Shown here piece after piece: positions 52,119 to 61,161 of a DNA stretch of 64,000 nt. The position numbers and the translations under genes are program-made. Source of the stretch: Runella rosea (GTDB taxonomy: Bacteria > Bacteroidota > Bacteroidia > Cytophagales > Spirosomataceae); NCBI RefSeq assembly GCF_003325355.1, contig NZ_CP030850.1:5077501-5141500 (forward strand), read 5' to 3'. Numbering within the stretch: the first letter of the stretch is position 1; every line of letters starts with the position of its first letter. Below the pieces are notes generated by a model. The model made no database searches. It was not told the DNA's origin and saw only the letters and a program-made list of their open reading frames with translations.

Positions 52119-52763
52119 ATGAATTACGAACTCCTGCAACAGTTAATTGGTCATCTGGCAAATTATGAAGCCCAGCGTTCTTCCTCTCAACGAAAGGACC
52201 TGGAAGGATTTGTGGCGTATTTGAATCAGCAGGTTTTTTCAAAATCGACCGATGCTGCGGTGGACTTTGAAAACAGTGAAACGGTGGAAGCATTGCTTTC
52301 GCAATTGATTGCCTTTCTGTACCGTTATGCGAAAGGGTACATTAAAAAAGCCCTTGAAGATTCGGCGCTCATTACGCTGGATGATTTCGGCTACTTGGCG
52401 GGTATCTGGCAAAGAGGCGGGTGTTCAAAAACGGAAATTATCGAGTTGAACATCCACGAAAAAACAACTGGGATGGAGGTGATAAAGCGTTTGTTGAATA
52501 ACAAATTGATTGAACAAACCGACGACCCCAACGACCGTCGAAGCAAGCGTTTGTTGATTACAGAGAAGGGGAAAGGTGTTTTGTTCGGAACGTTTGATGA
52601 GATGCGAAAGGCAAGCTTGATCATTTCTGGTAATCTAAATGAAATCGAGAAGCTGCAGTTGTTGTATCTGCTTCAAAAACTGCATTTTTTTCACAAACCG
52701 TTATTTCTGAACGAGCGGGAGAAAAGTTTAGATGAATTATTGAATTTAAATCAAACCGAATAA
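52119..52763 (+). CDS. MarR-family transcriptional regulator
   Basis: This 214-residue protein has a MarR winged helix at about 70-195: 'TLDDFGYLAGIWQRGGCSKTEIIELNIHEKTTGMEVIKRLLNN', the wing 'DPNDRRSKRLLITEKGKGV' and a dimerisation helix at the end. It is longer than common MarR proteins, with an extra helical N-terminus (about 1-65). It is divergent from the TonB receptor and is the natural candidate to regulate it, possibly with a small ligand. The stop codon lies inside the 5' arm of the following terminator. Confidence 0.88.
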   Translation: MNYELLQQLIGHLANYEAQRSSSQRKDLEGFVAYLNQQVFSKSTDAAVDFENSETVEALLSQLIAFLYRYAKGYIKKALEDSALITLDDFGYLAGIWQRGGCSKTEIIELNIHEKTTGMEVIKRLLNNKLIEQTDDPNDRRSKRLLITEKGKGVLFGTFDEMRKASLIISGNLNEIEKLQLLYLLQKLHFFHKPLFLNEREKSLDELLNLNQTE

Positions 52764-52801
52764 AAAAAGCGTTTGCGAAGGAGTTCGCAAACGCTTTTTT
52801 T
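52762..52801. terminator. Terminator overlapping the marR-type stop codon
   Basis: An 18-bp perfect inverted repeat (52762-52779 with 52784-52801, loop GGAG) has core GCGTTTGCGAA and ends in T7. The left arm includes the last bases of the MarR stop codon. The convergent RDD gene ends 22 bases later, so it can serve both. Confidence 0.92.
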
Positions 52802-52822
52802 AGAATAGATTTATGATTCTGA

Positions 52823-53212
52823 CTATTGTTTTACCACGATGGTGTTAGCCCATTTATCACCAAAACGCTTTTTGTCATCGCTAAATACCATCAGTGCATC
52901 CACAAAACCAAAAATAGGAATCATCAATGAAACTTGGCGCACGATGGCCGCGCCCCAATCTCCCTCAATGCCCGCGCCAGTATCTTCCTTAATGACTTTG
53001 ATTTTCATTAATTTTTTACCGATGCTTTGCCCTCCGAAAAAACCGTTCGTGGCGGGAATGGCGTCTTTGGTGAGTACATAAGCAATGGCAATAAGATACC
53101 CCACAAAAATGAGTTTAAAAGAAATAAAGGCTAAAATCCAGGCGGGAAGATAACCCACAATACCGTCAATAAAGGCAGCTACAAAACGTTGGATGGCATC
53201 GGCTTTTTGCAT
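52823..53212 (-). CDS. RDD-family membrane protein
   Basis: This 129-residue protein has the RDD signature, here 'RFVAAFIDGIVGYLPAW' (residues 8-24) with Arg and Asp in the first helix. 'GGQSIGKKLMKIKVI' follows, then helices 'WGAAIVRQVSLMIPIFGFVDALMVF' and the end 'DDKKRFGDKWANTIVVK'. The family includes small transporters and proteins of unknown role. Two or three membrane helices are seen. It lies between the MarR gene and a symporter, and has no clear functional link to either. Confidence 0.85.
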   Translation of the reverse strand: MQKADAIQRFVAAFIDGIVGYLPAWILAFISFKLIFVGYLIAIAYVLTKDAIPATNGFFGGQSIGKKLMKIKVIKEDTGAGIEGDWGAAIVRQVSLMIPIFGFVDALMVFSDDKKRFGDKWANTIVVKQ

Positions 53213-53338
53213 TGTATTAGGAAGGTTTAGAGTAAAAAAAGTGGTTCAGGAATTTTTTACCGAACCTACTTCTTTTCAGCCAAACAGTCAAGGAGTTACG
53301 GGTTAATTTTTGTAAAAATAAATTACGTAAAATTGGTC

Positions 53339-54568
53339 TTAACTCTCGATGTATTCTCCTTCTAACTTGGAGATAACTGCGGTAGCTACGGCATTGCCCG
53401 CCACAGAAGTGGCTGAACGTCCCATATCCAAAAACGGATCTACGCCGATTAGCAAGGCAAGTCCTTCAACGGGCAAGTCAAACTGAGCTAGCGTACCTGC
53501 AATCACCACCAACGATGCCCTTGGTACCCCAGCGATTCCCTTTGAGGTAATCATCAGCGTAAGCAACATCGCAATCTGTTGTTCAATCGTGAGTGGTATA
53601 CCGTAGGCCTGCGCAATAAAGCCCGTCGCGAAGGTCATGTACATCATCGAGCCGTCCAAATTGAATGAATAACCGAGCGGCAACACAAATCCGATGATAC
53701 GCTTGCTGCAACCGAATTTCTCCAAAGCCGTGATTTGCTGCGGCAAAGAAGCTTCCGAACTAGCCGTACTGAACGTCAGAATCATCGAATCTTTGACGTG
53801 CGCCAACAATTTGAGATACGGAATCCGCATCACCAGACAAATTACCCACAAAACACCGAAGACGAAGAAGATAAGACCCCCGAAGAAGCAAATAATCAAA
53901 TACGCATAGGAGATAAGAATGCCCAGCCCTTTCAACGCTACCACGCCCGTCATAGCACCCAAAACGGCGAATGGTGCAAGTTGCATCACATACCCAACTA
54001 TTTTAAATACTACTTCGGCCAAGCTGTCAATCACTTTGATTAGTTTTTTGCCATGCTCGCCCACTGCTCCTAGGGCTATTCCGAAAAACAGTGAAAATAC
54101 CACGATTTGCAGGATTTCATTTTCGGCCAACGCTTTAAAAAAGCTGTCGGGGAATATGTGAAGGATAAAATCTTCGACAGTTTTCATGGCTTTGCCCGAT
54201 ACGCCCACTTCCGTTCCTGCGGCAGGACGTGGCCACTGCTGTACTTCTCCGGGACGGGTTACGTTGACCACAACCAAGCCCACAATCAGCGAGAGAATTG
54301 TGGCAAAATAAAAATAAAGCAACGTTTTAATCCCAATCCGTCCTACTACGCTAAAATCACCAAGTTTGGCAACCCCTACCACCAAAGTGCAAAACACCAG
54401 CGGGCCGACAATCATTTTAATTAATTTGAGGAAAATTTTACTGAGGATTTGAAATTTATTGGCAATCTGAGTGGCATCTTCGGCGCTCATGGTGCTATGC
54501 AGGATTTGACCGATAATTACGCCCAATACGAAGCCAATGATGATTTTGGTAGTAATGTTTAGTTTCAT
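53339..54568 (-). CDS. Dicarboxylate/glutamate:cation symporter (DAACS family)
   Basis: This 409-residue membrane protein is of the GltP/DctA type. Marks are 'KLIKMIVGPLVFCTLVVGVAKLGD' (helix 2 region), 'AFSTASSEASLPQQ'-like re-entrant loop ('LTFSTASSEASLPQQI'), 'PLGYSFNLDGSMMYMTFATGFIAQ' and 'ASLVVIAGTLAQFDLPVEGLALLIGVDPFLDMGRSATSVAGNAVATAVI'-type segments with the substrate-binding Asp/Arg. It should take up C4-dicarboxylates or acidic amino acids with Na+ or H+. Monocistronic. Confidence 0.93.
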   Translation of the reverse strand: MKLNITTKIIIGFVLGVIIGQILHSTMSAEDATQIANKFQILSKIFLKLIKMIVGPLVFCTLVVGVAKLGDFSVVGRIGIKTLLYFYFATILSLIVGLVVVNVTRPGEVQQWPRPAAGTEVGVSGKAMKTVEDFILHIFPDSFFKALAENEILQIVVFSLFFGIALGAVGEHGKKLIKVIDSLAEVVFKIVGYVMQLAPFAVLGAMTGVVALKGLGILISYAYLIICFFGGLIFFVFGVLWVICLVMRIPYLKLLAHVKDSMILTFSTASSEASLPQQITALEKFGCSKRIIGFVLPLGYSFNLDGSMMYMTFATGFIAQAYGIPLTIEQQIAMLLTLMITSKGIAGVPRASLVVIAGTLAQFDLPVEGLALLIGVDPFLDMGRSATSVAGNAVATAVISKLEGEYIES

Positions 54569-54783
54569 GAAGTGTTGGGTTATAGATACGTTAGGTTGAA
54601 ATTTTACAAGAATTTAGAGAGTGGTATTTTAAAAAGAATAACCATAAAGATTGGAGGCCTGCTTCCTGCGCTTTATGATTCTGCCACAAATTAGGAAAAA
54701 AAAGAAAAAGAAGCGTGTGTCAGGATGAAAAACTGCCCTGAACTTGGCGAATCAGGAGACGTTTGGGTGATTTTAAACGCAAA

Positions 54784-54810
54784 GGAGGCTCGGTGAACCA
54801 CCGAGCCTCC
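54784..54810 (-). terminator. Terminator downstream of dxs
   Basis: GGAGGCTCGGT (54784-54794) pairs perfectly with 54800-54810 across GAACC. It lies 24 bases after the dxs stop on the minus strand and leads into a T-rich stretch (TTTGCGTTTAAA). Confidence 0.85.
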
Positions 54811-54833
54811 TGTAGAAATAATATAAAGGAATT

Positions 54834-56768
54834 TTACAAAGCAATTGCGGGGGCCGTCATCATTTCACGGGCTGTACGAGCAATACCCTCGGGGTCGAAA
54901 CCACATTCACGGTGTAGTTCAAGTTGTTCGCCGTGTTCTACAATACGGTCTGGAATACCAAGACGTTTTACTTGGGCATGGTACCCGTTTTCGGCCATAA
55001 ATTCGAGCACAGCGCTGCCCATTCCTCCTGGCAGACAGCCGTCTTCTACCGTGATGACTTTATCGAATTGTTGAAAAACTTCGTGTAACAGGGCTTTATC
55101 TAAAGGTTTTACAAAACGTAAATCGTAGTGGGCGGCGCTGATACCTTCTAGTTCTAGTATATCACATGACTTAACGGCATAGTTACCGATGTGTCCAATG
55201 GTCAGAATGGCTACGTCTTCACCAGCTCGTACTTTGCGTCCTTTGCCGATTTCAATCTTCTCAAATGGCGTTTTCCATTGGGGCATAACGCCCTCGCCTC
55301 GTGGGTAGCGAATAGTAAATGCTTTTTTCGACTCCTGTGTTTCGGTCAATTGGGCTGTGTACATCAGATTTCGCAACTCCTGTTCGTTCATAGGAGCTGA
55401 AATCACCATGTTAGGAATACAACGCATGTACGCAATGTCGTAAGCACCGTGGTGGGTGGGGCCGTCGGCCCCTGCAAATCCTGCCCGGTCTAGACAGAAA
55501 ATAACGGGCAATTCCTGAATACACACATCATGAACGACTTGGTCGTAAGCCCGTTGCATGAAAGTGCTATAGATGTTACAATACACCACCGAGCCTTGAG
55601 TGGCCATCCCTGCCGAGAAAGTTACGGCGTGTTGTTCGGCAATGCCCACGTCGAAAGCCCGGTCGGGCATGGCTTTCATCATGATATTGAGCGATGAGCC
55701 AGAAGGCATAGCTGGCGTTACACCCACAATTTTCTCATTTTGTTCGGCCAATTCAACCAGCGTATTGCCAAACACATCTTGGTATTTGGGTGGTTGTGGT
55801 TGGTCGTATACTTTCTTAAAGATTTCGCCCGTAATCTTGTCAAATTTCCCCGGAGAGTGCCATTTCGTTTGGTCTTTTTCGGCAGGAGCAAATCCTTTTC
55901 CTTTAACCGTAACGCAGTGGAGCAGTTTGGGGCCAGGAATATTTTTTAAATCATTGAGAACGTGTACCAGATGATCGACGTCGTGGCCGTCAATGGGGCC
56001 AAAATAGCGTAGATTAAGCGATTCAAACAGGTTACTTTGGCGCAGCAAAGTTGCCTTGAGTCCATCTTCTACACGCGATACAATCTCACGGGCATTTTTG
56101 CCGAATTGACTCATTTTACCCAGCAGATTCCAAACTTCCTCCTTTACGCGGTTGTAAGTATGTGAAGTGGTAATGTCGGTCAAATATTCTTTGAGCGCCC
56201 CTACGTTGGGGTCGATACTCATACAATTGTCGTTGAGAATGATGAGCAGGTTGGTGTTGTTGAGAGCACCTGCGTGGTTCATCGCTTCAAACGCCATTCC
56301 GCCCGTCATGGCACCGTCGCCGATAATCGCGATGGACTGTTGGTTTTGAGCACCACTAAGCCGTGCGCCAACGGCCATGCCCAGCGCGGCAGAAATAGAG
56401 GTAGAGGAGTGCCCTACGCCAAAAGAATCATAAGGGCTTTCCTTGCGTTTGGGGAAACCCGAAATGCCGCCGTAGAGGCGGTTGGTATAAAAATTGTCCC
56501 GTCGTCCAGTAAGGATTTTGTGGCCGTAGGCTTGGTGGCCTACATCCCATACCAACTGGTCTTCGGGCGTATTAAAAACGTAGTGTAGGGCAACGGTGAG
56601 CTCAACAACTCCCAGACTTGAGCCAAAGTGACCACCGTACACAGAGACCAAATCAATGATGTACTGTCGGAGTTCTTGCGATACTTGAGGAAGTAGGGAT
56701 GAGTCTAACTTACGCAGATCTTCGGGCGTATGGAGTTGCGAAAGTAATTTACCTGGAGTGATGAGCAT
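54834..56768 (-). CDS. dxs: 1-deoxy-D-xylulose-5-phosphate synthase
   Basis: This 644-residue thiamine diphosphate enzyme condenses pyruvate and glyceraldehyde 3-phosphate, the first step of the methylerythritol phosphate isoprenoid pathway. Marks are 'GGHFGSSLGVVELTVALH', 'DVGHQAYGHKILTGR', the ThDP motif 'GDGAMTGGMAFEAMNHAG' with 'NDNCMSIDPN', 'GIAEQHAVTFSAGMA' with the catalytic Glu, and 'DRAGFAGADGPTHHGAYD'. Length fits the family. It follows the two rhomboid genes in the same direction with a 119-base gap that includes a good promoter match, so it likely has its own transcript. Confidence 0.97.
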   Translation of the reverse strand: MLITPGKLLSQLHTPEDLRKLDSSLLPQVSQELRQYIIDLVSVYGGHFGSSLGVVELTVALHYVFNTPEDQLVWDVGHQAYGHKILTGRRDNFYTNRLYGGISGFPKRKESPYDSFGVGHSSTSISAALGMAVGARLSGAQNQQSIAIIGDGAMTGGMAFEAMNHAGALNNTNLLIILNDNCMSIDPNVGALKEYLTDITTSHTYNRVKEEVWNLLGKMSQFGKNAREIVSRVEDGLKATLLRQSNLFESLNLRYFGPIDGHDVDHLVHVLNDLKNIPGPKLLHCVTVKGKGFAPAEKDQTKWHSPGKFDKITGEIFKKVYDQPQPPKYQDVFGNTLVELAEQNEKIVGVTPAMPSGSSLNIMMKAMPDRAFDVGIAEQHAVTFSAGMATQGSVVYCNIYSTFMQRAYDQVVHDVCIQELPVIFCLDRAGFAGADGPTHHGAYDIAYMRCIPNMVISAPMNEQELRNLMYTAQLTETQESKKAFTIRYPRGEGVMPQWKTPFEKIEIGKGRKVRAGEDVAILTIGHIGNYAVKSCDILELEGISAAHYDLRFVKPLDKALLHEVFQQFDKVITVEDGCLPGGMGSAVLEFMAENGYHAQVKRLGIPDRIVEHGEQLELHRECGFDPEGIARTAREMMTAPAIAL

Positions 56769-56827
56769 TGTGTAACGGCTTGAAACAAACGTAGTACTAT
56801 AACCGATGTACCGATAAAAGTGTTTGG

Positions 56828-56860
56828 CAAAAGTACGAAAAAGAAAGGCAACTTATCAAA
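56828..56860 (-). promoter_or_regulatory. Bacteroidota-type promoter for dxs
   Basis: On the minus strand, TTTG (56857-56860) is followed after 21 bases by TACTTTTG (56828-56835), a near-ideal -33 TTTG / -7 TAnnTTTG pair. It ends 60 bases before the dxs ATG. This is the clearest promoter in the window. Confidence 0.65.
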
Positions 56861-56887
56861 AGTTTGAACATCCCTTCACCAGACTCA

Positions 56888-57805
56888 TCACTGTTGGCTT
56901 GCTTTGTAGAGTTTTTGTTTCTCTTCCCGGGTCAAACTTTCATAGCCCGACTTCGAAATTTTGTCCAAAATAGCGTCGATTTCGTCTTGATTTGGAATCA
57001 AAATGGCCGAATTCTCACTGCTCGAAGTAAAGTGGCGGGCCGCTGAGGTGGTCGTAGCCCGGGCGCGTTGCGGAATGGTTACGTTGGGCCTTCCAGTAAA
57101 CAACTTCCGAAAAAAATCATTGATGGCATAAATAGGCATTCCCCAATCATGGCCTTTTTTAAGGGATTTTATAAAACCAAATCCTACCATTGCTCCTGCA
57201 ATGTGGGCTACATTGCCACCGGCATTAGGGCCTACCAACTGAGCCATTGAAATGATAATGCACAAAGCTGCAATGTATTTCAAACGAACGGGCCCAATCA
57301 AAAAGACAAAAAAAGTATGATCTGGCAAGAGCGTAGCCGCTCCTAAAATGACCGCAAAAATCGCCCCTGAAGCTCCAACGAGCGTTGTATTGGCCAATTC
57401 GGCCTGAAAGTAAGGTAAAGTGTTGTACAATGCTAAAAACAACAAACCGCCGCCAAGCCCCCCAAGCAGATAGAGGGCAACGAGCCGTCGGCTGCCGAGG
57501 TATTCTTCCAACACCTGCCCAAACCAATACAGAGAGAGCATGTTAAAGAAAATATGAAAAGGACCTTGATGGACAAAAAAGTTGGTGAGCAAAGTCCAAG
57601 GGCGGTGCAAAAACGCATTAAAGTCCGCAGGAAGGCGCAACTGTTCCATCACCCATTCGTAATAAACGGGGGATTGACCAAAAGTGAAAATAATGTAGAG
57701 AACAATGACCGTCACGAAGACGAACAGGTTCAAAAGTATGAGTTTAACAACCGCATTGTTGGTCTTTGAAAACTCCCCCTTAACATCGTCAAAAATGCTG
57801 CCCAT
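56888..57805 (-). CDS. Rhomboid intramembrane serine protease (1)
   Basis: This 305-residue membrane protein has about six helices and rhomboid motifs: 'TNFFVHQGPFHIFFNMLSLYWFG' (helix with His/Asn), catalytic Ser146 in 'LVGASGAIFAV' and catalytic His201 in 'GGNVAHIAGAMVGFG'. A cytoplasmic tail of about 80 residues includes a low-complexity stretch and ends in 'LTREEKQKLYKASQQ'. It cuts substrates within the membrane. It follows the second rhomboid (57920) with a 114-base gap, both downstream of mutL. Confidence 0.93.
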   Translation of the reverse strand: MGSIFDDVKGEFSKTNNAVVKLILLNLFVFVTVIVLYIIFTFGQSPVYYEWVMEQLRLPADFNAFLHRPWTLLTNFFVHQGPFHIFFNMLSLYWFGQVLEEYLGSRRLVALYLLGGLGGGLLFLALYNTLPYFQAELANTTLVGASGAIFAVILGAATLLPDHTFFVFLIGPVRLKYIAALCIIISMAQLVGPNAGGNVAHIAGAMVGFGFIKSLKKGHDWGMPIYAINDFFRKLFTGRPNVTIPQRARATTTSAARHFTSSSENSAILIPNQDEIDAILDKISKSGYESLTREEKQKLYKASQQ

Positions 57806-57919
57806 GCCTTTTGGTCGTTAATGGTTATTGGTTAATTATTAGTAATTTCAAACAAGCTTTCAGGCTTTTTATTGTTGTTTTTTTAACGAAAGTTAGGTAA
57901 AAATATACAATAACGCAAA

Positions 57920-58699
57920 TCAGTGCATTCGCTTTACCCGCCATACCTTCAGCAATATATACGCAAAAATCATGCCTCCGATGTGGGCAAAATGCGCCAC
58001 CCCCGAATCCCTGATATACACACCCGCGTATAATTCGTACAAAGCGTAAAAAGTAACAAAATATTTGGCCTTAATGGGGACAGGAAAGAACAATAACATC
58101 ATTTCCATATTGGGGAAAATAAGCCCGAATGCGGCGATAATTCCAAAAATTGCCCCAGATGCTCCCAACATGGGTATATTAAGTCGCTGTTGATACAAAT
58201 CTTTTACAAACCCTACACTCTCGTTGATATACGATAAATTTTTAGGTTGGTCTTCAAAATCATTCAAAAAACCCAAAGCTCCTTGTTTTATGTCGGGGGC
58301 AAACCGGGTCACGAAATCCAAAAATGCGTCGGGAGAAGGGTATTGAGTGTATAGGTCAACGGCATGGCTGAGCTGCGACATTTCGATGTAATTGATGACC
58401 GCATACAAAAATCCCGCGCCAATCCCCGTAACAAAGTAAAAGATAACAAAACGTTTGGTACCCAGCACGTGCTGTTCTAGGAGCGGACCAAAAAAGAAAA
58501 GTCCGAGCATGTTGCTGAATAAATGCCCAAAACCACCGTGTAAAAACATGTACGTAACAAACTGATGCGGCCTAAATTCTGGGCCCATTACAGGATGCAG
58601 CGCAAACCAGTTTACAATAAAAGGACTCAGGTCTTGAAGTAAAAAAATGACGACGTTAAGAATTAATAAATTCCGTACAATCGGAGTAATATTGAACAT
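57920..58699 (-). CDS. Rhomboid intramembrane serine protease (2)
   Basis: This 259-residue protein has the rhomboid core: 'YMFLHGGFGHLFSNMLGLFFFGPLLE', catalytic Ser181 in 'MLGASGAIFGII' and His239 in 'GVAHFAHIGGMIFAY'. Between the fourth and fifth helices it carries a charged insertion of about 65 residues (about 105-175) that is absent from the neighbouring rhomboid. The insertion might set substrate choice. It starts 114 bases after mutL's end and precedes rhomboid 1. Confidence 0.92.
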   Translation of the reverse strand: MFNITPIVRNLLILNVVIFLLQDLSPFIVNWFALHPVMGPEFRPHQFVTYMFLHGGFGHLFSNMLGLFFFGPLLEQHVLGTKRFVIFYFVTGIGAGFLYAVINYIEMSQLSHAVDLYTQYPSPDAFLDFVTRFAPDIKQGALGFLNDFEDQPKNLSYINESVGFVKDLYQQRLNIPMLGASGAIFGIIAAFGLIFPNMEMMLLFFPVPIKAKYFVTFYALYELYAGVYIRDSGVAHFAHIGGMIFAYILLKVWRVKRMH

Positions 58700-58813
58700 A
58701 AAAGCACAGATTAATTAGAAACGATTCTATTGATGGTTAAAGACTAACTGTTAAGAGATTAAGGCTAAATTGAATTTGGACAATGAGCAATTGACGACTT
58801 AACATTCTAACAT

Positions 58814-60685
58814 TTAACCATTCTTAAACAGATTTGCTATTTTGTCTAACGATAAAATGACAAAAATGGGTTCGCCGCTTGGCGTATAATTTGGGTTGGA
58901 AGAAATAAACAGTTGGTTGATTAACTTTTCTATTTCATCCGACGAAAGCCGCACCAGATAACGGGAGGCGAAGCGTCGGGCCAACGTGCGTGCTGTTGTT
59001 TCGGCGCGATTGAGTCGTAGTTCGTCATGACTCTGATGCAATTGTTCGCATAATTCTTCAAATAATTGCTGTATGTTATCGCTTGGTAAGTCACCTGGAA
59101 GGCTTCTTACCACGAGTGTATCGGGCCCAAGGGCGTCAAAATCAAAACCTAAGGCCGTGATTTCTTCCCGCATTTCAAGAATCATCGGAATGTTGGCAGG
59201 TGATAACCTGACCGTAGCTGGAAAAAGAAGCTGCTGTGACGCGGCATTTTGGTTTTCCAGTTGTTTTAAATAGCGGTCATACAGTACGCGTTCGTAAGCC
59301 GCCCGCTGGTCGATGAGCATCATACCTGACTTAACCGCCGAGACTACATAACGGTTTTGAATCTGTACCGCCAAACGACGATTTTTAATGTCCTCATCTT
59401 CGGCATTTAGGGCATTGGCCCGGCTGCCGAGGGTGGTGGGAAGCGGCTCTAAAAAGTCTTCTTTGTCGTCCAGTTCCAATGTGGTTTGTACGGGAGTGGG
59501 GTCTGGTTTCTGAAAGCCATCGAATAGTTTTTCCCAATGAGACAAATTGGTTTCCTCACGCCGTGAAGTGGGCAAGGGTGGGGCCAAAGCAGCATCTCGG
59601 GTAAAACTCGGTGGCTTGGGGGCGGTATTGGTCCGAGTGCCCGACATCGGGCTCAGGAAATTTACGTTTGATTCAAAATCAATCGAGTGCGATAAGTGAT
59701 TGATACTGATTGCTTTGCGAATGGCAGCCATCAATAGCGCATACACTGAGCGCTCATCATCAAACTTTATTTCCGTCTTTGTGGGGTGAATGTTGATATC
59801 AATGTGTGAGGGGTCGATGTCCAGCATCAACACATAAAATGGATGACTCCCTTCCGAAATGGTGGATTCATAGGCCGCCAACACGGCATGGTGCAGGTAG
59901 CTATGTTTAACATACCGCTCGTTTACGAAAAAAAACTGCTCACCTCGGGTTTTGCGCGCAAAATCAGGTTTCCCCACAAATCCTCTCACGGTTACGTAAG
60001 GTGTTTCTTCCTGACACTGAATCAGTTGTTCACGGTAATTTTTTCCAAACATATCCACAATGCGGCGGCTCAATTTGCCTGCGTAGAGATTATAAACCTC
60101 GGTGTCGTTGTGATACAAGGAAAAACTTATTTCGGGATGGGCCAGCGCAACTCGCTGAAATTCATCCAGAATATGACGCATTTCGACAGAATTGGTTTTG
60201 AGGAAATTGCGTCGGGCGGGTACGTTAAAAAAAAGATTTTTGACCAAAATATTGGTTCCAGGAAGGCACGCGACCGATTCCTGAGATTTCAGTTCCGAGC
60301 CTTCCATCCGTAGCAAGATTCCAATTTCATCGGAAGGGCGTCGGGTACGCATTTCAATTTGCGCAACGGCCGCAATCGAAGCCAATGCCTCACCACGAAA
60401 ACCCATGGTGCGAATTTTGAAAAGGTCGTCGGCATGTCGAATCTTTGACGTTGCATGGCGTTCAAAACTCATGCGGGCGTCGGTTTCCGACATACCGCCG
60501 CCGTCGTCAATAATCTGAATAAGGGTACGGCCGGCGTCACGAATAATTACCTGAATATTTTTGGCCTGTGCATCAATGGAATTCTCCAGTAACTCCTTTA
60601 CAACGGAAGCCGGGCGTTGTACTACTTCACCCGCTGCAATCTGGTTAGCAATGGCATCGGGCAACAGGCGAATTACATCTTGCAT
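58814..60685 (-). CDS. mutL: DNA mismatch repair protein MutL
   Basis: This 623-residue protein is MutL. The GHKL ATPase (about 1-330) has 'KELLENSIDAQAK', 'DDGGGMSETDARMSFERHATSKI' and 'GFRGEALASIAAV', then 'NIHPTKTEIKF'. A linker of about 90 residues follows. The C-terminal dimer domain carries a degenerate endonuclease site: 'DQRAAYERVLYD' where DQHAxxE is expected, and 'YTPSGEPIFVIL' where CPHGRP is expected. So the nick-making activity may be altered or lost. It heads the mutL-rhomboid-rhomboid run. Confidence 0.96.
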   Translation of the reverse strand: MQDVIRLLPDAIANQIAAGEVVQRPASVVKELLENSIDAQAKNIQVIIRDAGRTLIQIIDDGGGMSETDARMSFERHATSKIRHADDLFKIRTMGFRGEALASIAAVAQIEMRTRRPSDEIGILLRMEGSELKSQESVACLPGTNILVKNLFFNVPARRNFLKTNSVEMRHILDEFQRVALAHPEISFSLYHNDTEVYNLYAGKLSRRIVDMFGKNYREQLIQCQEETPYVTVRGFVGKPDFARKTRGEQFFFVNERYVKHSYLHHAVLAAYESTISEGSHPFYVLMLDIDPSHIDINIHPTKTEIKFDDERSVYALLMAAIRKAISINHLSHSIDFESNVNFLSPMSGTRTNTAPKPPSFTRDAALAPPLPTSRREETNLSHWEKLFDGFQKPDPTPVQTTLELDDKEDFLEPLPTTLGSRANALNAEDEDIKNRRLAVQIQNRYVVSAVKSGMMLIDQRAAYERVLYDRYLKQLENQNAASQQLLFPATVRLSPANIPMILEMREEITALGFDFDALGPDTLVVRSLPGDLPSDNIQQLFEELCEQLHQSHDELRLNRAETTARTLARRFASRYLVRLSSDEIEKLINQLFISSNPNYTPSGEPIFVILSLDKIANLFKNG

Positions 60686-60855
60686 ATTGGGGGTACATCT
60701 TTCAAATTATACAACAAAAAAAAGGGCTCAAAACGTTTACGTAGCGTAGATTTTAGTTAAAAAATATATATGTTGCAACAATTAAAAATAAAAATGCGTT
60801 TATATGATTAAAAAGATATATATTTTTACTTTATCGGGATATTGATATCTTTATT

Positions 60856-60863
60856 TATCTTTG
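60856..60863 (+). promoter_or_regulatory. TAnnTTTG -7-like element before the small membrane gene
   Basis: TATCTTTG matches the Bacteroidota -7 consensus. It lies 104 bases upstream of the ATG at 60967. A TTTA in place of TTTG is 22 bases upstream. The gap 60686-60966 is AT-rich and shows nothing else. Confidence 0.35.
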
Positions 60864-60966
60864 TTTCGAAAATAAATTTACCCCATTTAAATACTTTGGC
60901 ACGCTGTTTGAGGAAAGGCTTAAAAGAGAGGTATTCTACTTTTAATCAAACAGTTGTACTACACTA

Positions 60967-61161
60967 ATGACACTAACTAAGATGAAGAAGCCTAACCTGT
61001 ATTTGGCCTTTCAGTGGCTAATTTTCCTTCCGATTATTCTGCCTTTATGTATTGTGTTTGGAGCCCTTCAAGGAGTGTTTAACACGGTAGAGCAGATGGC
61101 CCAACAAATGTGGTCTGACGTTTCGACGGTAGAAAAAACTGTTGAGCCTTCAGAACTATGA
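60967..61161 (+). CDS. Small single-pass membrane protein, unknown
   Basis: This 64-residue frame (ATG 60967; a second ATG at 60982 is equally likely) holds one strong membrane helix ('LAFQWLIFLPIILPLCIVFGALQGVF', about 14-39) and an acidic tail. No family is recognised. It is in the divergent region between mutL and the plus side, and its stop overlaps the convergent DUF6787-like gene by 6 bases. Short length lowers certainty. Confidence 0.5.
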   Translation: MTLTKMKKPNLYLAFQWLIFLPIILPLCIVFGALQGVFNTVEQMAQQMWSDVSTVEKTVEPSEL

